DNA of 64,000 nt from Gemmatimonas aurantiaca (GTDB lineage Bacteria > Gemmatimonadota > Gemmatimonadetes > Gemmatimonadales > Gemmatimonadaceae). The stretch lies in NCBI RefSeq assembly GCF_037190085.1, contig NZ_JBBCJO010000002.1, positions 1 through 64,000 on the forward strand. The letters run 5' to 3'. Positions 43,538 through 52,787 of the stretch are shown here, piece by piece. Each line of letters starts with the position of its first letter. The first letter of the stretch is position 1. The translations under genes and the position numbers were made by a program. The notes beneath the pieces were generated by a model, which searched no databases, was not told the origin of the DNA, and worked only from the letters and a program-made list of their open reading frames with translations.

Positions 43538-44941
43538 TCAGCCGGTCTTCGGGAGCAGCAGAGGCAGGCGTACGGTGAACACCGACCCGCCCGACGTCGA
43601 CGTTCCGACATCGATGCGCCCTCCGTGCCGGCGGACGATCCACGACGCGATGGCCAGTCCCAGTCCGCTGCCGTCGGCGCGCTTGTGGCGCGCATCCTCG
43701 CCGCGATAGAAACGATCGAAGATGCGCGCGCGGTCGGCTTCCGAAATGCCGATGCCGGTGTCTTCCACATCGAAGCGCGCGGCATGACCCTCCGGACGCA
43801 CCGACAGACGCACGTCACCGCCGGCGCCGGTGTAGCGCAGGGCATTGTCCACCAGCACACCGACCAGCCGACCGAGCAGGATCGGATCGCCCATCACCGG
43901 CGTTTCTTCGATCGCGGCAAAATCGAGACGGATGGACAGCCGTACCGCCTGCGGTCGCCAGCGCGGCATTTCGTCGGCCACCAGATCGTCGAGGAACAGC
44001 CGCCGCAGTACCGGCACCTCGTCGCCCGCCGCATCGGCGCGGGCCAGTTGCAGCAGTTCATCCACCTGGTGTGACACCGCGCGCAGCTCGCTGTCCAGTG
44101 CGGCCAGCACCTCGCCGCGCGCGGCCTCGCCCCCGGGCAGATCCTCCCGGCCCTCGAGCATCGCCAGTTCCACCCGCGCCCGCATCCGCGCGATGGGCGT
44201 GCGCAGTTCATGCGCCGCATCGGCCAGAAACTGACGCTGCTGTGTCAATGCGCCGTCGAGACGGTCGAGCAGCGCATTGAACCGCAGACCCAGCCGCCCG
44301 ATCTCGTCGCTCGGATCGTCCACCGGCAGGCGGGTGCCGCTGGCCGGGGCGATGCGTGCGGCCGCGTCGGCCATCGCGCCCACCGGACGCAACGTGCGTC
44401 CGGTGAGCCACCATCCGGCCCCGCCCGCACACACCAACAGCAGCGGAATGCCCACCAGAAACCAGCGATCGATCTGCCGCTGCAGGTCGAGCACGTTGGC
44501 GAGACTCGCCGTCACTTCCACATCGAAGCCCGGCGCCAGTTGCGGATCGAGTGGAAACCGCACCGTGCGCACCGGGAGGCCGCGCAGGGCGTCGGCCCGG
44601 CGGGCCAGCGCTGTTTCATCGCCCACGATCGCCCCATCCGGACGGCGCACCCGGATCGCGCGGTCTTCGAAAACGAGTTCCTGCGTCACGTGCACGATGG
44701 TGCCTTCGATGGTGCGCAACTCGTGCAGTTCGGTGCGGAAGAACTGCTGCACCAGGGCCGCCGAGGCGATCACCGATTCGCTGAATTCACGCTCCAGGGT
44801 GGCCCGCAGGGCAAACCGCAGCGCCATCACGGCCGATAACAGCACCACCAGCAGGGTCGCCGCATAGAGCGCGGTGAAACGCAACCGGATGCGCGGCAGA
44901 TGGGCATCGGCCCGTTCCGCGAGCGCCTGCAGCGGGGGCAT
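43538..44941 (-). CDS. Two-component sensor histidine kinase
   Basis: A 467-aa membrane kinase: a first TM (LYAATLLVVLLSAVMALRFA), a periplasmic sensor of about 120 residues, a second TM (FLVGIPLLLVCAGGAGWWLT), a HAMP domain, the H-box AAHELRTPIARMRARVELAM, the N-box VGVLVDNALRYTGAGGDVRL and G boxes FDVEDTGIGISEADRARIF and GSGLGLAIASWIVRRHGG. All catalytic residues are present. It follows the response regulator gene by nine bases. Its nearness to the RND efflux operon suggests a periplasmic metal sensor, as with CusS/CzcS; the periplasmic domain has no Cys or obvious His cluster. Confidence 0.9.
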   Translation of the reverse strand: MPPLQALAERADAHLPRIRLRFTALYAATLLVVLLSAVMALRFALRATLEREFSESVIASAALVQQFFRTELHELRTIEGTIVHVTQELVFEDRAIRVRRPDGAIVGDETALARRADALRGLPVRTVRFPLDPQLAPGFDVEVTASLANVLDLQRQIDRWFLVGIPLLLVCAGGAGWWLTGRTLRPVGAMADAAARIAPASGTRLPVDDPSDEIGRLGLRFNALLDRLDGALTQQRQFLADAAHELRTPIARMRARVELAMLEGREDLPGGEAARGEVLAALDSELRAVSHQVDELLQLARADAAGDEVPVLRRLFLDDLVADEMPRWRPQAVRLSIRLDFAAIEETPVMGDPILLGRLVGVLVDNALRYTGAGGDVRLSVRPEGHAARFDVEDTGIGISEADRARIFDRFYRGEDARHKRADGSGLGLAIASWIVRRHGGRIDVGTSTSGGSVFTVRLPLLLPKTG

Positions 44942-44950
44942 GCCGGCGCG

Positions 44951-45631
44951 TCAGCCGCGTGACGACACGGCCAGCCGGTAGCCGGCACCGCGCACGGTGG
45001 ACAGGAGCGGCGTTTCCCCTTCGCCGTCGATCTTGCGCCGCAGACGGGCGATATAGACGTCGATGACGTTGCTCATCGGGTCGAAGTTGTCGTCCCACGC
45101 ATGTTCCCCGATGAACTCACGGGTGAGCACGCGACCCGGCGCGCGCATGAGCACTTCGAGCACCGCGAACTCCTTGGTCGTGAGCGTGATCACCCGACCA
45201 TTGCGATGGGCTTCGCGCGTGGCGGGATCGAGCACCAGATCCTCCACCTGCAGCACAGTCGGCGCCGCATGGTCGGGACGCCGCATGAGGGCACGCAGCC
45301 GCGCCACGAGTTCGCCCAAAGCGTAGGGTTTCACGAGATAGTCGTCGGCGCCGAGATCGAGCCCGGCGATGCGGTCCTCCACCCCATCGCGCGCCGTGGC
45401 CATCAGGATACGCGGGGCCGGAATGCGCGCCCGCAACGCGGTGCAGAGCACAAATCCGTCGTCGTCGGGTAATCGGACATCGAGCACCACGACATCATAC
45501 GGGCTGACGGCGGCGAGCCCACGCGCCATCTTCCCTGTGGCGGCCGGGTCCACCGCAAACCCGGACGCCCGCAGAAATGCCGTTGCGCTCTCGCGCAACG
45601 TGTCGTCGTCTTCCACCAGCAGCACACGCAT
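44951..45631 (-). CDS. OmpR/PhoB-family response regulator
   Basis: A 226-aa regulator starting MRVLLVEDDDTLRESATAFL. The receiver phospho-Asp is in DVVVLDVRLPDDDG, with the conserved Lys in DDYLVKPYALGELVARLRAL. The winged-helix domain carries VITLTTKEFAVLEVLMRAPG and VIDVYIARLRRKIDGEGETP. It should bind DNA as a dimer after phosphorylation by the adjacent kinase. The likely target is the metal efflux operon and its own gene. It is divergent from the patatin-ferredoxin gene, with only 33 bases between the two start codons. Confidence 0.92.
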   Translation of the reverse strand: MRVLLVEDDDTLRESATAFLRASGFAVDPAATGKMARGLAAVSPYDVVVLDVRLPDDDGFVLCTALRARIPAPRILMATARDGVEDRIAGLDLGADDYLVKPYALGELVARLRALMRRPDHAAPTVLQVEDLVLDPATREAHRNGRVITLTTKEFAVLEVLMRAPGRVLTREFIGEHAWDDNFDPMSNVIDVYIARLRRKIDGEGETPLLSTVRGAGYRLAVSSRG

Positions 45632-45664
45632 TCGTGGGAATCTATCGGCGAATATGACGGGCGT

Positions 45665-46810
45665 ATGAACGGCAGGAAACACAAGCTCGACACCGCCACC
45701 GGCGAGTGGGCCGCGGCACGCCCGCGGATCCGCCCGCGGATCGGATTGGTGCTGGGCGGGGGCGCCCTCAAAGGCATGGCGCACATCGGGGCCCTGCGTG
45801 CGCTCGCCGAAGCGAAGATCACGCCGGCGCTCTACGCCGGCACCAGTATCGGCGCCATGATCGCCGCCGCCGCGGCCAGCGGACGGACACCCGAGAATCT
45901 CCTCGAGCGGGCCCGCCGCTTCCGCCGTCGCGACCTCTTTCGCATCAATCACATGGGCATGCTGATGGAACGCATGCTCTCCCGGTCCATCTACCTCGAA
46001 GGCCCCCTCCGGAGCCTCTGCGAGGAACTGGTCGACGAAGGCACCTTCGAAACGTTCCGCCGGCCCCTGCTGGTCACCGCCGTGGACATCGAACGCGGGG
46101 TGCCCGTGGTCTTCGGCCGCCCCGGGCTCCGCGCCGTGAAGGTGCGCGATGCGGTGTATGCCTCCTGTGCGCTGCCGGGCTTCTTCCCACCCGGCGTGGT
46201 CGGCAACCGGGTCTGCATCGACGGGGGCACCACCGACAATCTCCCCATCGGCATCGCGGCGCTGGGCATGGACGCCCTCATCGCGGTCGACGTGGGCATG
46301 GCCGACGTCCCCCTGGCCACCGGCGTGGCCGAACAGGGCTTTGCGTCGATCTTCATGCGCGCTGCGGCCATGATGATGCACGAGCAGCAGCAGGGCGTGC
46401 TTGACCGCTGGGCCGCCCCGCCGCTGCTGCTGGTGCGGCCTCCGGTCTCCCACATCGGCCCCTTCTCCTTCAGCCACGTGGAGGAACTCATCGAGGCGGG
46501 CTATCACTCCATGCGGGACGCCCTGGGTTCGCTCGACCAGATGCTGGCCGCGCCCGGCGGCGTGTTTCCGCGCCAGGAAGTGAAAATCGTGGTCGACCGG
46601 GACCGTTGCACCGGCTGCGGCATCTGCGTGGCCAATGCGCCCGAACTCATGGCGCTCGATCGGGAACAAAAAGCCTTCCCTTTGCTCCCCATCCACGAAT
46701 TCTCCCCGGCCGACGCCGCGTTCGCCCGCTGCTGCCCGGAGGACGTCATCCGGGTGGAGCCCACCACGCCCACCGAAACCGTGGCCGATCAACTCGTCCA
46801 GAGCGCGTAG
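45665..46810 (+). CDS. Patatin-like phospholipase fused to a C-terminal ferredoxin domain
   Basis: A 381-aa protein. The patatin domain (about 25-290) is complete: oxyanion loop RIGLVLGGGALKGMAHIGAL, nucleophile elbow LYAGTSIGAMIAAAAASG, and catalytic Asp in CIDGGTTDNLPIGIAALG. The last 75 residues are a ferredoxin: EVKIVVDRDRCTGCGICVAN, then CCPEDVIRVE, giving C-x2-C-x2-C and a distant C-P that would bind one 4Fe-4S or 3Fe-4S cluster. The domain boundary (near residue 300) is continuous and shows no frameshift. Both halves have intact key residues. Lipid hydrolysis controlled by redox or iron-sulfur state is possible. It is divergent from the response regulator. Confidence 0.85.
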   Translation: MNGRKHKLDTATGEWAAARPRIRPRIGLVLGGGALKGMAHIGALRALAEAKITPALYAGTSIGAMIAAAAASGRTPENLLERARRFRRRDLFRINHMGMLMERMLSRSIYLEGPLRSLCEELVDEGTFETFRRPLLVTAVDIERGVPVVFGRPGLRAVKVRDAVYASCALPGFFPPGVVGNRVCIDGGTTDNLPIGIAALGMDALIAVDVGMADVPLATGVAEQGFASIFMRAAAMMMHEQQQGVLDRWAAPPLLLVRPPVSHIGPFSFSHVEELIEAGYHSMRDALGSLDQMLAAPGGVFPRQEVKIVVDRDRCTGCGICVANAPELMALDREQKAFPLLPIHEFSPADAAFARCCPEDVIRVEPTTPTETVADQLVQSA

Positions 46811-47029
46811 GCGCGCCCAGGCGCGCACGCCGGTCGAGCGCATCCGCGTGACGCTCGCTCATGGCCGCTCACGCGGATTACTGGTCACACTCCGTGCCGT
46901 GGCCGATATTTCCCGGTAGCCTCGTCGGTACCGGGCGTCGCCGCCAAGCGACGACACGGCGCGACGAGTGGCTCCGTTCCGTACGCGCGTGGCCGCCCGA
47001 GGGGTCGGCGCGCGCAGGACAACCTCTTC

Positions 47030-49786
47030 ATGGCGCATCCCAATTCATTCGGCAGCCGTTCCACGCTGCAGGTGGGCGACCGCACGTACGCCTACTACCG
47101 GCTCGCCGCTCTCGACGCCCTCGCCGGAAGCTCGGCCAGGACGTTGCCCTTCTCGCTGCGCGTCCTGCTCGAAAATCTCCTGCGCGGCGAAGACAATGCC
47201 TTCGTCAAGAAGGCCGACATCGAAGCGCTCGCACACTGGGACGTGAAGGCCCCCGTCGACAAGGAGATCGCGTTCCGCACGGCGCGTGTGCTCCTTCAGG
47301 ATTTCACCGGCGTGCCCTGCGTGGTCGATCTGGCCGCCATGCGCGATGCCATGGTCGCCCTCGGCGGTGATCCCACGAAGATCAACCCGCTCCAGCCGGT
47401 CGATCTCGTCATCGACCACTCGGTGCAGGTCGACGAGTACGGCACCGAAGCCGCGCTGCTGCTCAACACCGAACTCGAATTCGAACGCAACGGCGAGCGC
47501 TATCAGTTCCTCAAGTGGGGCCAGACGGCGCTGCGCAATTTCCGCGCGGTGCCGCCGGGCACGGGCATCTGTCACCAGGTGAATCTCGAATACCTGGGCC
47601 AGGTGGTCTTCACCGCGAAGGACGGCGACGACACGCTCGCCTACTGCGATTCGCTCGTGGGCACCGACTCGCACACCACGATGATCAACGGTCTCGGTGT
47701 GCTGGGCTGGGGCGTCGGAGGCATCGAAGCGGAAGCGGCCATGCTCGGTCAGCCCGTGAGCATGCTGATCCCCGAAGTCATCGGCTTCAAGCTGCACGGC
47801 AAGCTGCCGACGGGCGCCACGGCCACGGACCTCGTGCTCACCTGCACCGAGATGCTCCGCAAGAAGAAGGTCGTCGGCAAGTTCGTCGAGTTCTACGGCA
47901 CGGGTCTTTCCAGCCTCGCTCTCGCCGATCGCGCCACCATCGCCAACATGGCGCCCGAATACGGCGCGACGATGGGCTTCTTCCCGGTGGACGCCGAAAC
48001 GCTCAAGTATCTGCGTCTCTCGGGCCGCAGCGACGAGCAGGTCGCGCTGGTGGAAGCGTACTGCAAGGAGCAAGGGCTGTTCCGCACCGACAGCACGCCC
48101 GATCCGGTCTTCACCGACACGCTCGAGCTCGACCTGGGCACGGTGGTGCCCAGCCTCGCGGGTCCCAAGCGTCCGCAGGATCGTGTGCCGCTCACCGAGA
48201 GCAAGCGCATGTACCGCGAAGCGCTGGCCGCACAACTGGCCACGCAGGCGGTGGCCGCCGGCGCGAACGGTTCGGCGGGTTCCCCCGCCGCGGCCATGGT
48301 GTCGGAAGGCGGTCCGGTCGACACCGATCACGGCGTCGAGTGCACCTACCGGGGGCAGACGTTCAAGCTCCAGCATGGCCATGTGGTCATCGCGGCCATC
48401 ACCAGCTGCACCAACACCAGCAACCCGAGCGTCATGCTCGCCGCCGGCCTGCTGGCGCGCAACGCGGTGGCCAAGGGACTCACCACCAAGCCCTGGGTGA
48501 AGACCTCGCTGGCCCCGGGTTCGAAGGTGGCCACGGAGTACTTCAACAAGGCGGGTCTCATGGACTCGCTCGATCAGCTCGGCTTCAACGTCGTCGGATA
48601 CGGCTGCACCACCTGCATCGGCAACTCGGGACCGCTGCCGATCGAGATCAGTGAAGCCATCGACTCGGGCAAGCTCAACGTGGCCGCGGTGCTGTCGGGC
48701 AACCGCAACTTCGAAGGCCGCGTGAATCCCCAGACGCGCTTCAACTACCTCGCGTCGCCGCCGCTCGTGGTGGCCTACGCGCTGGCTGGCCGCATGGACA
48801 TCGATCTCGCCACCGAACCCCTCGGGATCGGCACCGACGGTCCGGTGTTCCTACGCGACATCTGGCCGTCGCCGCAGGAAGTGGAGGACACCATCCTCAC
48901 CAGCGTGAAACGCGAGCAGTTCACCACGCAGTATGCCGACGTGTTCAAGGGCGACGAACACTGGCAGGCCATCGTGGCGCCGTCGGGCGATCAGTATGCC
49001 TGGGACGCCAACAGCACGTACGTGCAGAATCCGCCGTACTTCGAGGGCATGACCATGACGCCGCCGGGCATCCGCCCGATCAACGGCGCCAAGGTGCTCG
49101 GCATGTTTGGCGATTCCATCACCACCGACCACATCTCGCCCGCCGGTTCCATCGCCGGCGCGAGCCCGGCCGGCAAGTATCTCAACGCCCTCGGCGTCGA
49201 GAGGAAGGACTTCAACTCGTACGGGGCCCGGCGTGGCAACCACGAGGTGATGATGCGCGGCACGTTCGCCAACATCCGTCTCAAGAACGAACTGACGGGT
49301 GGCAAGGAAGGCTGGTGGACGGCCACCGCGCCGGGTGCCGAACCGGAAGCGATCTATGATGTGTCGATGGCCCGTCAGGCCGCCGGCGTACCGCAGATCG
49401 TCATTGCCGGCAAGGAATACGGCACGGGTTCATCGCGTGACTGGGCGGCCAAGGGCACCATGCTGCTCGGCGTGCGCGCTGTGATCGCCGAAAGCTTCGA
49501 GCGCATCCACCGCTCCAATCTCGTGGGCATGGGTGTGTTGCCGCTCGAGTTCGTGAACGGCGAGACGCGTCAGAGCCTGGGGCTCACCGGTTTCGAAATG
49601 TACGATGTGCTCGGACTCGACGAATCGCTTACGCCGCGGGCCACGCTGGTGGTGAGAGCCACGGCGGCCGACGGTTCGGTGAAGCAGTTCAGCGCGCGGT
49701 GCCGCATCGATACGCCGGAAGAGATGCAGTACTACAAGAACGGCGGCATTCTGCCGTACGTGCTGCGCAGCCTCGTCGGTCGATAA
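47030..49786 (+). CDS. acnA: Aconitate hydratase (AcnA/IRP type)
   Basis: A 918-aa TCA-cycle enzyme. The three cluster Cys are in ITSCTNTSNPSVMLAAGLL and VVGYGCTTCIGNSGPLPIEI. Substrate loops LVGTDSHTTMINGLGVLGWG and GDSITTDHISPAGSIAG and the swivel-domain motif EYGTGSSRDWAAKGTMLLGV are intact. Length and domain order match the AcnA/IRP branch. An AGGA about ten bases before ATG 47030 is a weak ribosome site. The 219-base upstream region has no gene. A strong hairpin follows (49820-49857). Confidence 0.96.
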   Translation: MAHPNSFGSRSTLQVGDRTYAYYRLAALDALAGSSARTLPFSLRVLLENLLRGEDNAFVKKADIEALAHWDVKAPVDKEIAFRTARVLLQDFTGVPCVVDLAAMRDAMVALGGDPTKINPLQPVDLVIDHSVQVDEYGTEAALLLNTELEFERNGERYQFLKWGQTALRNFRAVPPGTGICHQVNLEYLGQVVFTAKDGDDTLAYCDSLVGTDSHTTMINGLGVLGWGVGGIEAEAAMLGQPVSMLIPEVIGFKLHGKLPTGATATDLVLTCTEMLRKKKVVGKFVEFYGTGLSSLALADRATIANMAPEYGATMGFFPVDAETLKYLRLSGRSDEQVALVEAYCKEQGLFRTDSTPDPVFTDTLELDLGTVVPSLAGPKRPQDRVPLTESKRMYREALAAQLATQAVAAGANGSAGSPAAAMVSEGGPVDTDHGVECTYRGQTFKLQHGHVVIAAITSCTNTSNPSVMLAAGLLARNAVAKGLTTKPWVKTSLAPGSKVATEYFNKAGLMDSLDQLGFNVVGYGCTTCIGNSGPLPIEISEAIDSGKLNVAAVLSGNRNFEGRVNPQTRFNYLASPPLVVAYALAGRMDIDLATEPLGIGTDGPVFLRDIWPSPQEVEDTILTSVKREQFTTQYADVFKGDEHWQAIVAPSGDQYAWDANSTYVQNPPYFEGMTMTPPGIRPINGAKVLGMFGDSITTDHISPAGSIAGASPAGKYLNALGVERKDFNSYGARRGNHEVMMRGTFANIRLKNELTGGKEGWWTATAPGAEPEAIYDVSMARQAAGVPQIVIAGKEYGTGSSRDWAAKGTMLLGVRAVIAESFERIHRSNLVGMGVLPLEFVNGETRQSLGLTGFEMYDVLGLDESLTPRATLVVRATAADGSVKQFSARCRIDTPEEMQYYKNGGILPYVLRSLVGR

Positions 49787-49819
49787 GGACCGCAGGCCAG
49801 AGCGGTACCCGATACGACA

Positions 49820-49857
49820 ACACGGCCCCGCATCGATCGTCCGATGCGGGGCCGTGT
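49820..49857. terminator. Terminator hairpin after aconitase
   Basis: A perfect 16-bp stem (49820-49835 with 49842-49857) with an ATCGTC loop lies 33 bases after the acnA stop and 53 bases before the stop of the opposing lipoprotein gene. It can serve both strands; no long T run is present. Confidence 0.8.
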
Positions 49858-49910
49858 GTATCACAGGGCGTCCTGGTCACGTTGAGATCAGGTGTGCCTC
49901 AGGTGACGCC

Positions 49911-50708
49911 TCAATCCGGTACACCGTCGCGGTTCTGGTCGCGGATGACGCGGAAACCAGCCTGGATGTTCGCATCCACCGTGGTGCCCAGCACTTCGTC
50001 GACCAGGGCTTCGATCGGCGAGAGCAGGCTGCCGTCAGCCTTCGTGAACCACTTGCCCACATCCACCAGGACGGTGATTTGCTGCGTCTCCGAGCCGGTG
50101 GACACCGCCGACGACAACGCCACATCGAGGGTCTCATTCACATCGCTCGTGAATTCGAAGGCCTCCCCGTTGTAGGTGCCTTCCACCTTCACACTGACGT
50201 TGGCGAAGGCCGGATTGGATGCCAGGAAGGCCGCATCGGCCGAGTCGCCAGCCGTGGGCTTGTGCAATTGCAGACGTAGCGACGAATAGCTGCTCTGTGG
50301 CACCTTCACGGTCACCCGTTCACCGTCGTTTCCATTCACGGGAATATTCACGATCGTCGGACGCAGGCGGATCGTCGCGCATCCGGCAACCATCGTGCTG
50401 TCGTTGGCCTGGCACGCCGAGGCGTTGCTGAACAGCCGCACATCACGCAACACGAGCTGCACCTTGGTCACCACGATGGAGTCGTCGTCCTGCGTGATGA
50501 TGACACCATTGGGCCCGACGGTCACATCGGAAGCGGTATCCGATGCGCCACCGCGCGCGATCTGGAAACCCAACGCCATCTGGGTATCACTCGGAGTCCC
50601 GGTGATATCATCCTTGTCACTGTCACAGGCTGCCAGCGCCAACGCACCTGCCAGGCCGAGGATGACGCCGCCGAACCGCATGGCTCGCGCATGAGTGAGT
50701 CGCTGCAT
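49911..50708 (-). CDS. Secreted lipoprotein, DUF4382-like
   Basis: A 265-aa lipoprotein starting MQRLTHARAMRFGG at ATG 50708 (AGGAG eight bases upstream). The lipobox is ALALAAC, followed by an Asp/Ser linker. The mature part is beta-rich: DDDSIVVTKVQLVLRDVRLF, IRLRPTIVNIPVNGNDGERV, VPQSSYSSLRLQLHKPTAGD and VSVKVEGTYNGEAFEFTSDV, resembling DUF4382. A C-terminal acidic repeat-like end (RDQNRDGVPD) may bind calcium. Function unknown; located at the outer or inner membrane surface. Confidence 0.75.
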   Translation of the reverse strand: MQRLTHARAMRFGGVILGLAGALALAACDSDKDDITGTPSDTQMALGFQIARGGASDTASDVTVGPNGVIITQDDDSIVVTKVQLVLRDVRLFSNASACQANDSTMVAGCATIRLRPTIVNIPVNGNDGERVTVKVPQSSYSSLRLQLHKPTAGDSADAAFLASNPAFANVSVKVEGTYNGEAFEFTSDVNETLDVALSSAVSTGSETQQITVLVDVGKWFTKADGSLLSPIEALVDEVLGTTVDANIQAGFRVIRDQNRDGVPD

Positions 50709-50716
50709 ATGAAGCA

Positions 50717-50721
50717 CTCCT
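50717..50721 (-). promoter_or_regulatory. Shine-Dalgarno deciding the lipoprotein start
   Basis: AGGAG on the minus strand eight bases before ATG 50708 rules out the GTG at 50717 in favour of the ATG. Confidence 0.8.
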
Positions 50722-50992
50722 GTTCTGGAGGAAGGATCGATGCGCCGAAATGAACGGATCGCATACTCATCGTATCTTCACCCATATCGCGTCTTCTGTC
50801 GGTGACTCATCACACCGCATCGACAATTTTTCGCCATCGGGGCGTGCGCGATGTCACGTCGCACGCACCGCAGATGCATACTGAACAGTTCATGCACACA
50901 CGTGTCGTGTGTTGCCGCCCGTTCACATTCGTCTTCTCACCCATGCCCGCGTTCGTGTCGGGATTGTCATTCAGATTCGTACGTGGATCTCG

Positions 50993-51892
50993 ATGATTGC
51001 CGTTCTGGTCAATCCCGCGGCGGGACGTGGACGCGCCCGTGCGATGGCGCACCGTGTGATCGACGCCCTGCGTTCGATCGACGAGACGGTGGAGTTCGCA
51101 ACGGAAGCGCGTGGTGACGAAGCCCGGCTGGCCACGGAGGCCGCGGCGCGTGGCGCACGGATCATCGTGATCGTCGGCGGCGACGGATCGGTGCATCATG
51201 CGGCGCGTGGACTGCTCGATGCACCGACGCGTGTTCCCGTGGCCATCGTGGCGGCCGGCACCGGCAACGACTTCGTGAAGTCGCTCGGGACACCGGCGCA
51301 CGATATTCCGGCCATGATCGCGCGCATCACCCGTGGCCATATCCGCGCCGTGGACGTCGGCCTCATCGATGGCGTGCCCTTTCTCAATGCGGCCGGGCTG
51401 GGTTTCGACGTCGAGGTGCTCGAGCGGATGCTGAAGCCCTCGCGCCTCTCCGGCACCACAGCCTATGTCGTCACCGCGCTGCGCGCGCTGTTCGGCTATC
51501 GCGGATTCGATGCGTCGTTGCGGACCCATGGCGACGAGCCGGAACGCATCGCGCATTTCACGCACCTGATGACGGTGTTCGCCAATGGCCGCTGTTTCGG
51601 CGGAACGTTCCGGATCGCGCCGGAAGCCGTGCTCGATGATGGTCTGCTCGACGTCATCGACATCGGTGAGGTGCCGTGGTGGAAACGCCCCGCGCTGTTT
51701 CTGCGCGCCACACGCGGCATGCATCTCCCGTCACCATGGGTGCGGGCACATTTCGGCCGGGGATTTTTGTTGCATTGCCGCTTGTCCGCTGACACGTCGC
51801 CCGCTTTCGAAGCCGATGGGGAACTCTACCGGGCATCGTCTCCCGTGATCCGGATCGGGATCCGTCCACGCGCCATCGACTTCATCGTCTGA
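50993..51892 (+). CDS. Diacylglycerol/lipid kinase family protein
   Basis: A 299-aa kinase. The start MIAVLVNPAAGRGRARAM opens the catalytic domain. The nucleotide-binding GGDGS is in IIVIVGGDGSVHHAARGLLD, followed by VAAGTGNDFVKSLG, the family mark, and the C-terminal domain strands (FLNAAGLGFDVEVLERM and APEAVLDDGLLDVIDIGEVP). Soluble DgkB/YegS-like enzymes phosphorylate diacylglycerol or related lipids. The longer GTG or TTG-type starts upstream would add a non-family leader. It is divergent from the DUF4382-like gene. Confidence 0.85.
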   Translation: MIAVLVNPAAGRGRARAMAHRVIDALRSIDETVEFATEARGDEARLATEAAARGARIIVIVGGDGSVHHAARGLLDAPTRVPVAIVAAGTGNDFVKSLGTPAHDIPAMIARITRGHIRAVDVGLIDGVPFLNAAGLGFDVEVLERMLKPSRLSGTTAYVVTALRALFGYRGFDASLRTHGDEPERIAHFTHLMTVFANGRCFGGTFRIAPEAVLDDGLLDVIDIGEVPWWKRPALFLRATRGMHLPSPWVRAHFGRGFLLHCRLSADTSPAFEADGELYRASSPVIRIGIRPRAIDFIV

Positions 51893-51933
51893 TTCATCGC
51901 CTGATCTTCCGGCCCATACAGAGCCCAAAGCAA

Positions 51934-51970
51934 AACCACCCGGACCGACATTCGTCGGCCCGGGTGGTTC
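51934..51970 (+). terminator. Terminator hairpin after the lipid kinase
   Basis: A 16-bp stem with one mismatch (AACCACCCGGACCGAC with GTCGGCCCGGGTGGTT) lies about 40 bases after the kinase stop. A C/T-rich tail follows. Confidence 0.7.
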
Positions 51971-52175
51971 CCCCCTGTTCGCCCCCTCCACGAAGCGAGC
52001 AGAAACCTGCTGGCAGCTGTCCCCTCATTCGCCGCCATCTTCTGGGACACCGGACCCGCTTGGAAGGTTCCGGTATCCCAGGGCGACGTTCACTCGTACC
52101 ACATCCCGATCTCATCTCCCTCAGACGTCATTTCGCGGTGTTCCACCGTCGTTGCCGACATCACCACCTGTCGCG

Positions 52176-52787
52176 TTACGGACGCTGTACCTCGTGTCCG
52201 ATCATCCCGCCCAGCACCGCCCCACCCAACGCGCCCACGGCAGCGCCCTTGGCCTTGTCACGCGAAGACAACACGCCGATCGCCGCGCCCGCCGCCGCGC
52301 CATAGATCGCGCCCTTCTCCGTCTGTCGACGACCGGCCTGCGTACCCGCGCCGCTACCGTTTCCGCCGGCGCCATTGCCCTCCCCACTGCCGGTGCCCGA
52401 GCTGCGTCGCACACCACCCGACGATGGCGCCGGAGCCGGCACGTATACCACGCGGGTCTGCGGTTGCTGTTGGTACACGGGCTGCGGATACGTCGCCTGT
52501 GGATATCCCGCCTGCTGATACCCGTACGGCGCCTGGTACTGGCCGGGGTACGGCGCGTAGCCCTGCGGATATCCCAGTTCCGCCGGACTCGCATACATCT
52601 GCCGATTGGCCGGCGCCTGTGCCGCCGCCATCAGATCGGCCCGCAGCTGCTGATCGAAGTCCCGATCGCGACCACCACACGCGGTGAGCACACCAAACGC
52701 GACCGGGGCCAACAGGGGCAGCGCCGCAAACCGCAGCTTGCTGCGCAACGATGGCGCGGGTTCCGGATGGATTCGAGAGGTGTTCAT
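52176..52787 (-). CDS. Glycine-zipper lipoprotein with Tyr/Gln/Pro-rich linker
   Basis: A 203-aa lipoprotein, lipobox FGVLTACGG near residue 37. The linker is rich in Tyr, Gln and Pro (YPQGYAPYPGQYQAPYGYQQ). A Gly/Ser/Asn stretch precedes the C-terminal glycine zipper (AIYGAAAGAAIGVLSSRDKA and GAAVGALGGAVLGGMIGHEV), typical of YMGG/OmpA-associated outer-membrane lipoproteins. GAGGAG eight bases before ATG 52787 fixes the start. A structural envelope role is inferred. Confidence 0.8.
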   Translation of the reverse strand: MNTSRIHPEPAPSLRSKLRFAALPLLAPVAFGVLTACGGRDRDFDQQLRADLMAAAQAPANRQMYASPAELGYPQGYAPYPGQYQAPYGYQQAGYPQATYPQPVYQQQPQTRVVYVPAPAPSSGGVRRSSGTGSGEGNGAGGNGSGAGTQAGRRQTEKGAIYGAAAGAAIGVLSSRDKAKGAAVGALGGAVLGGMIGHEVQRP

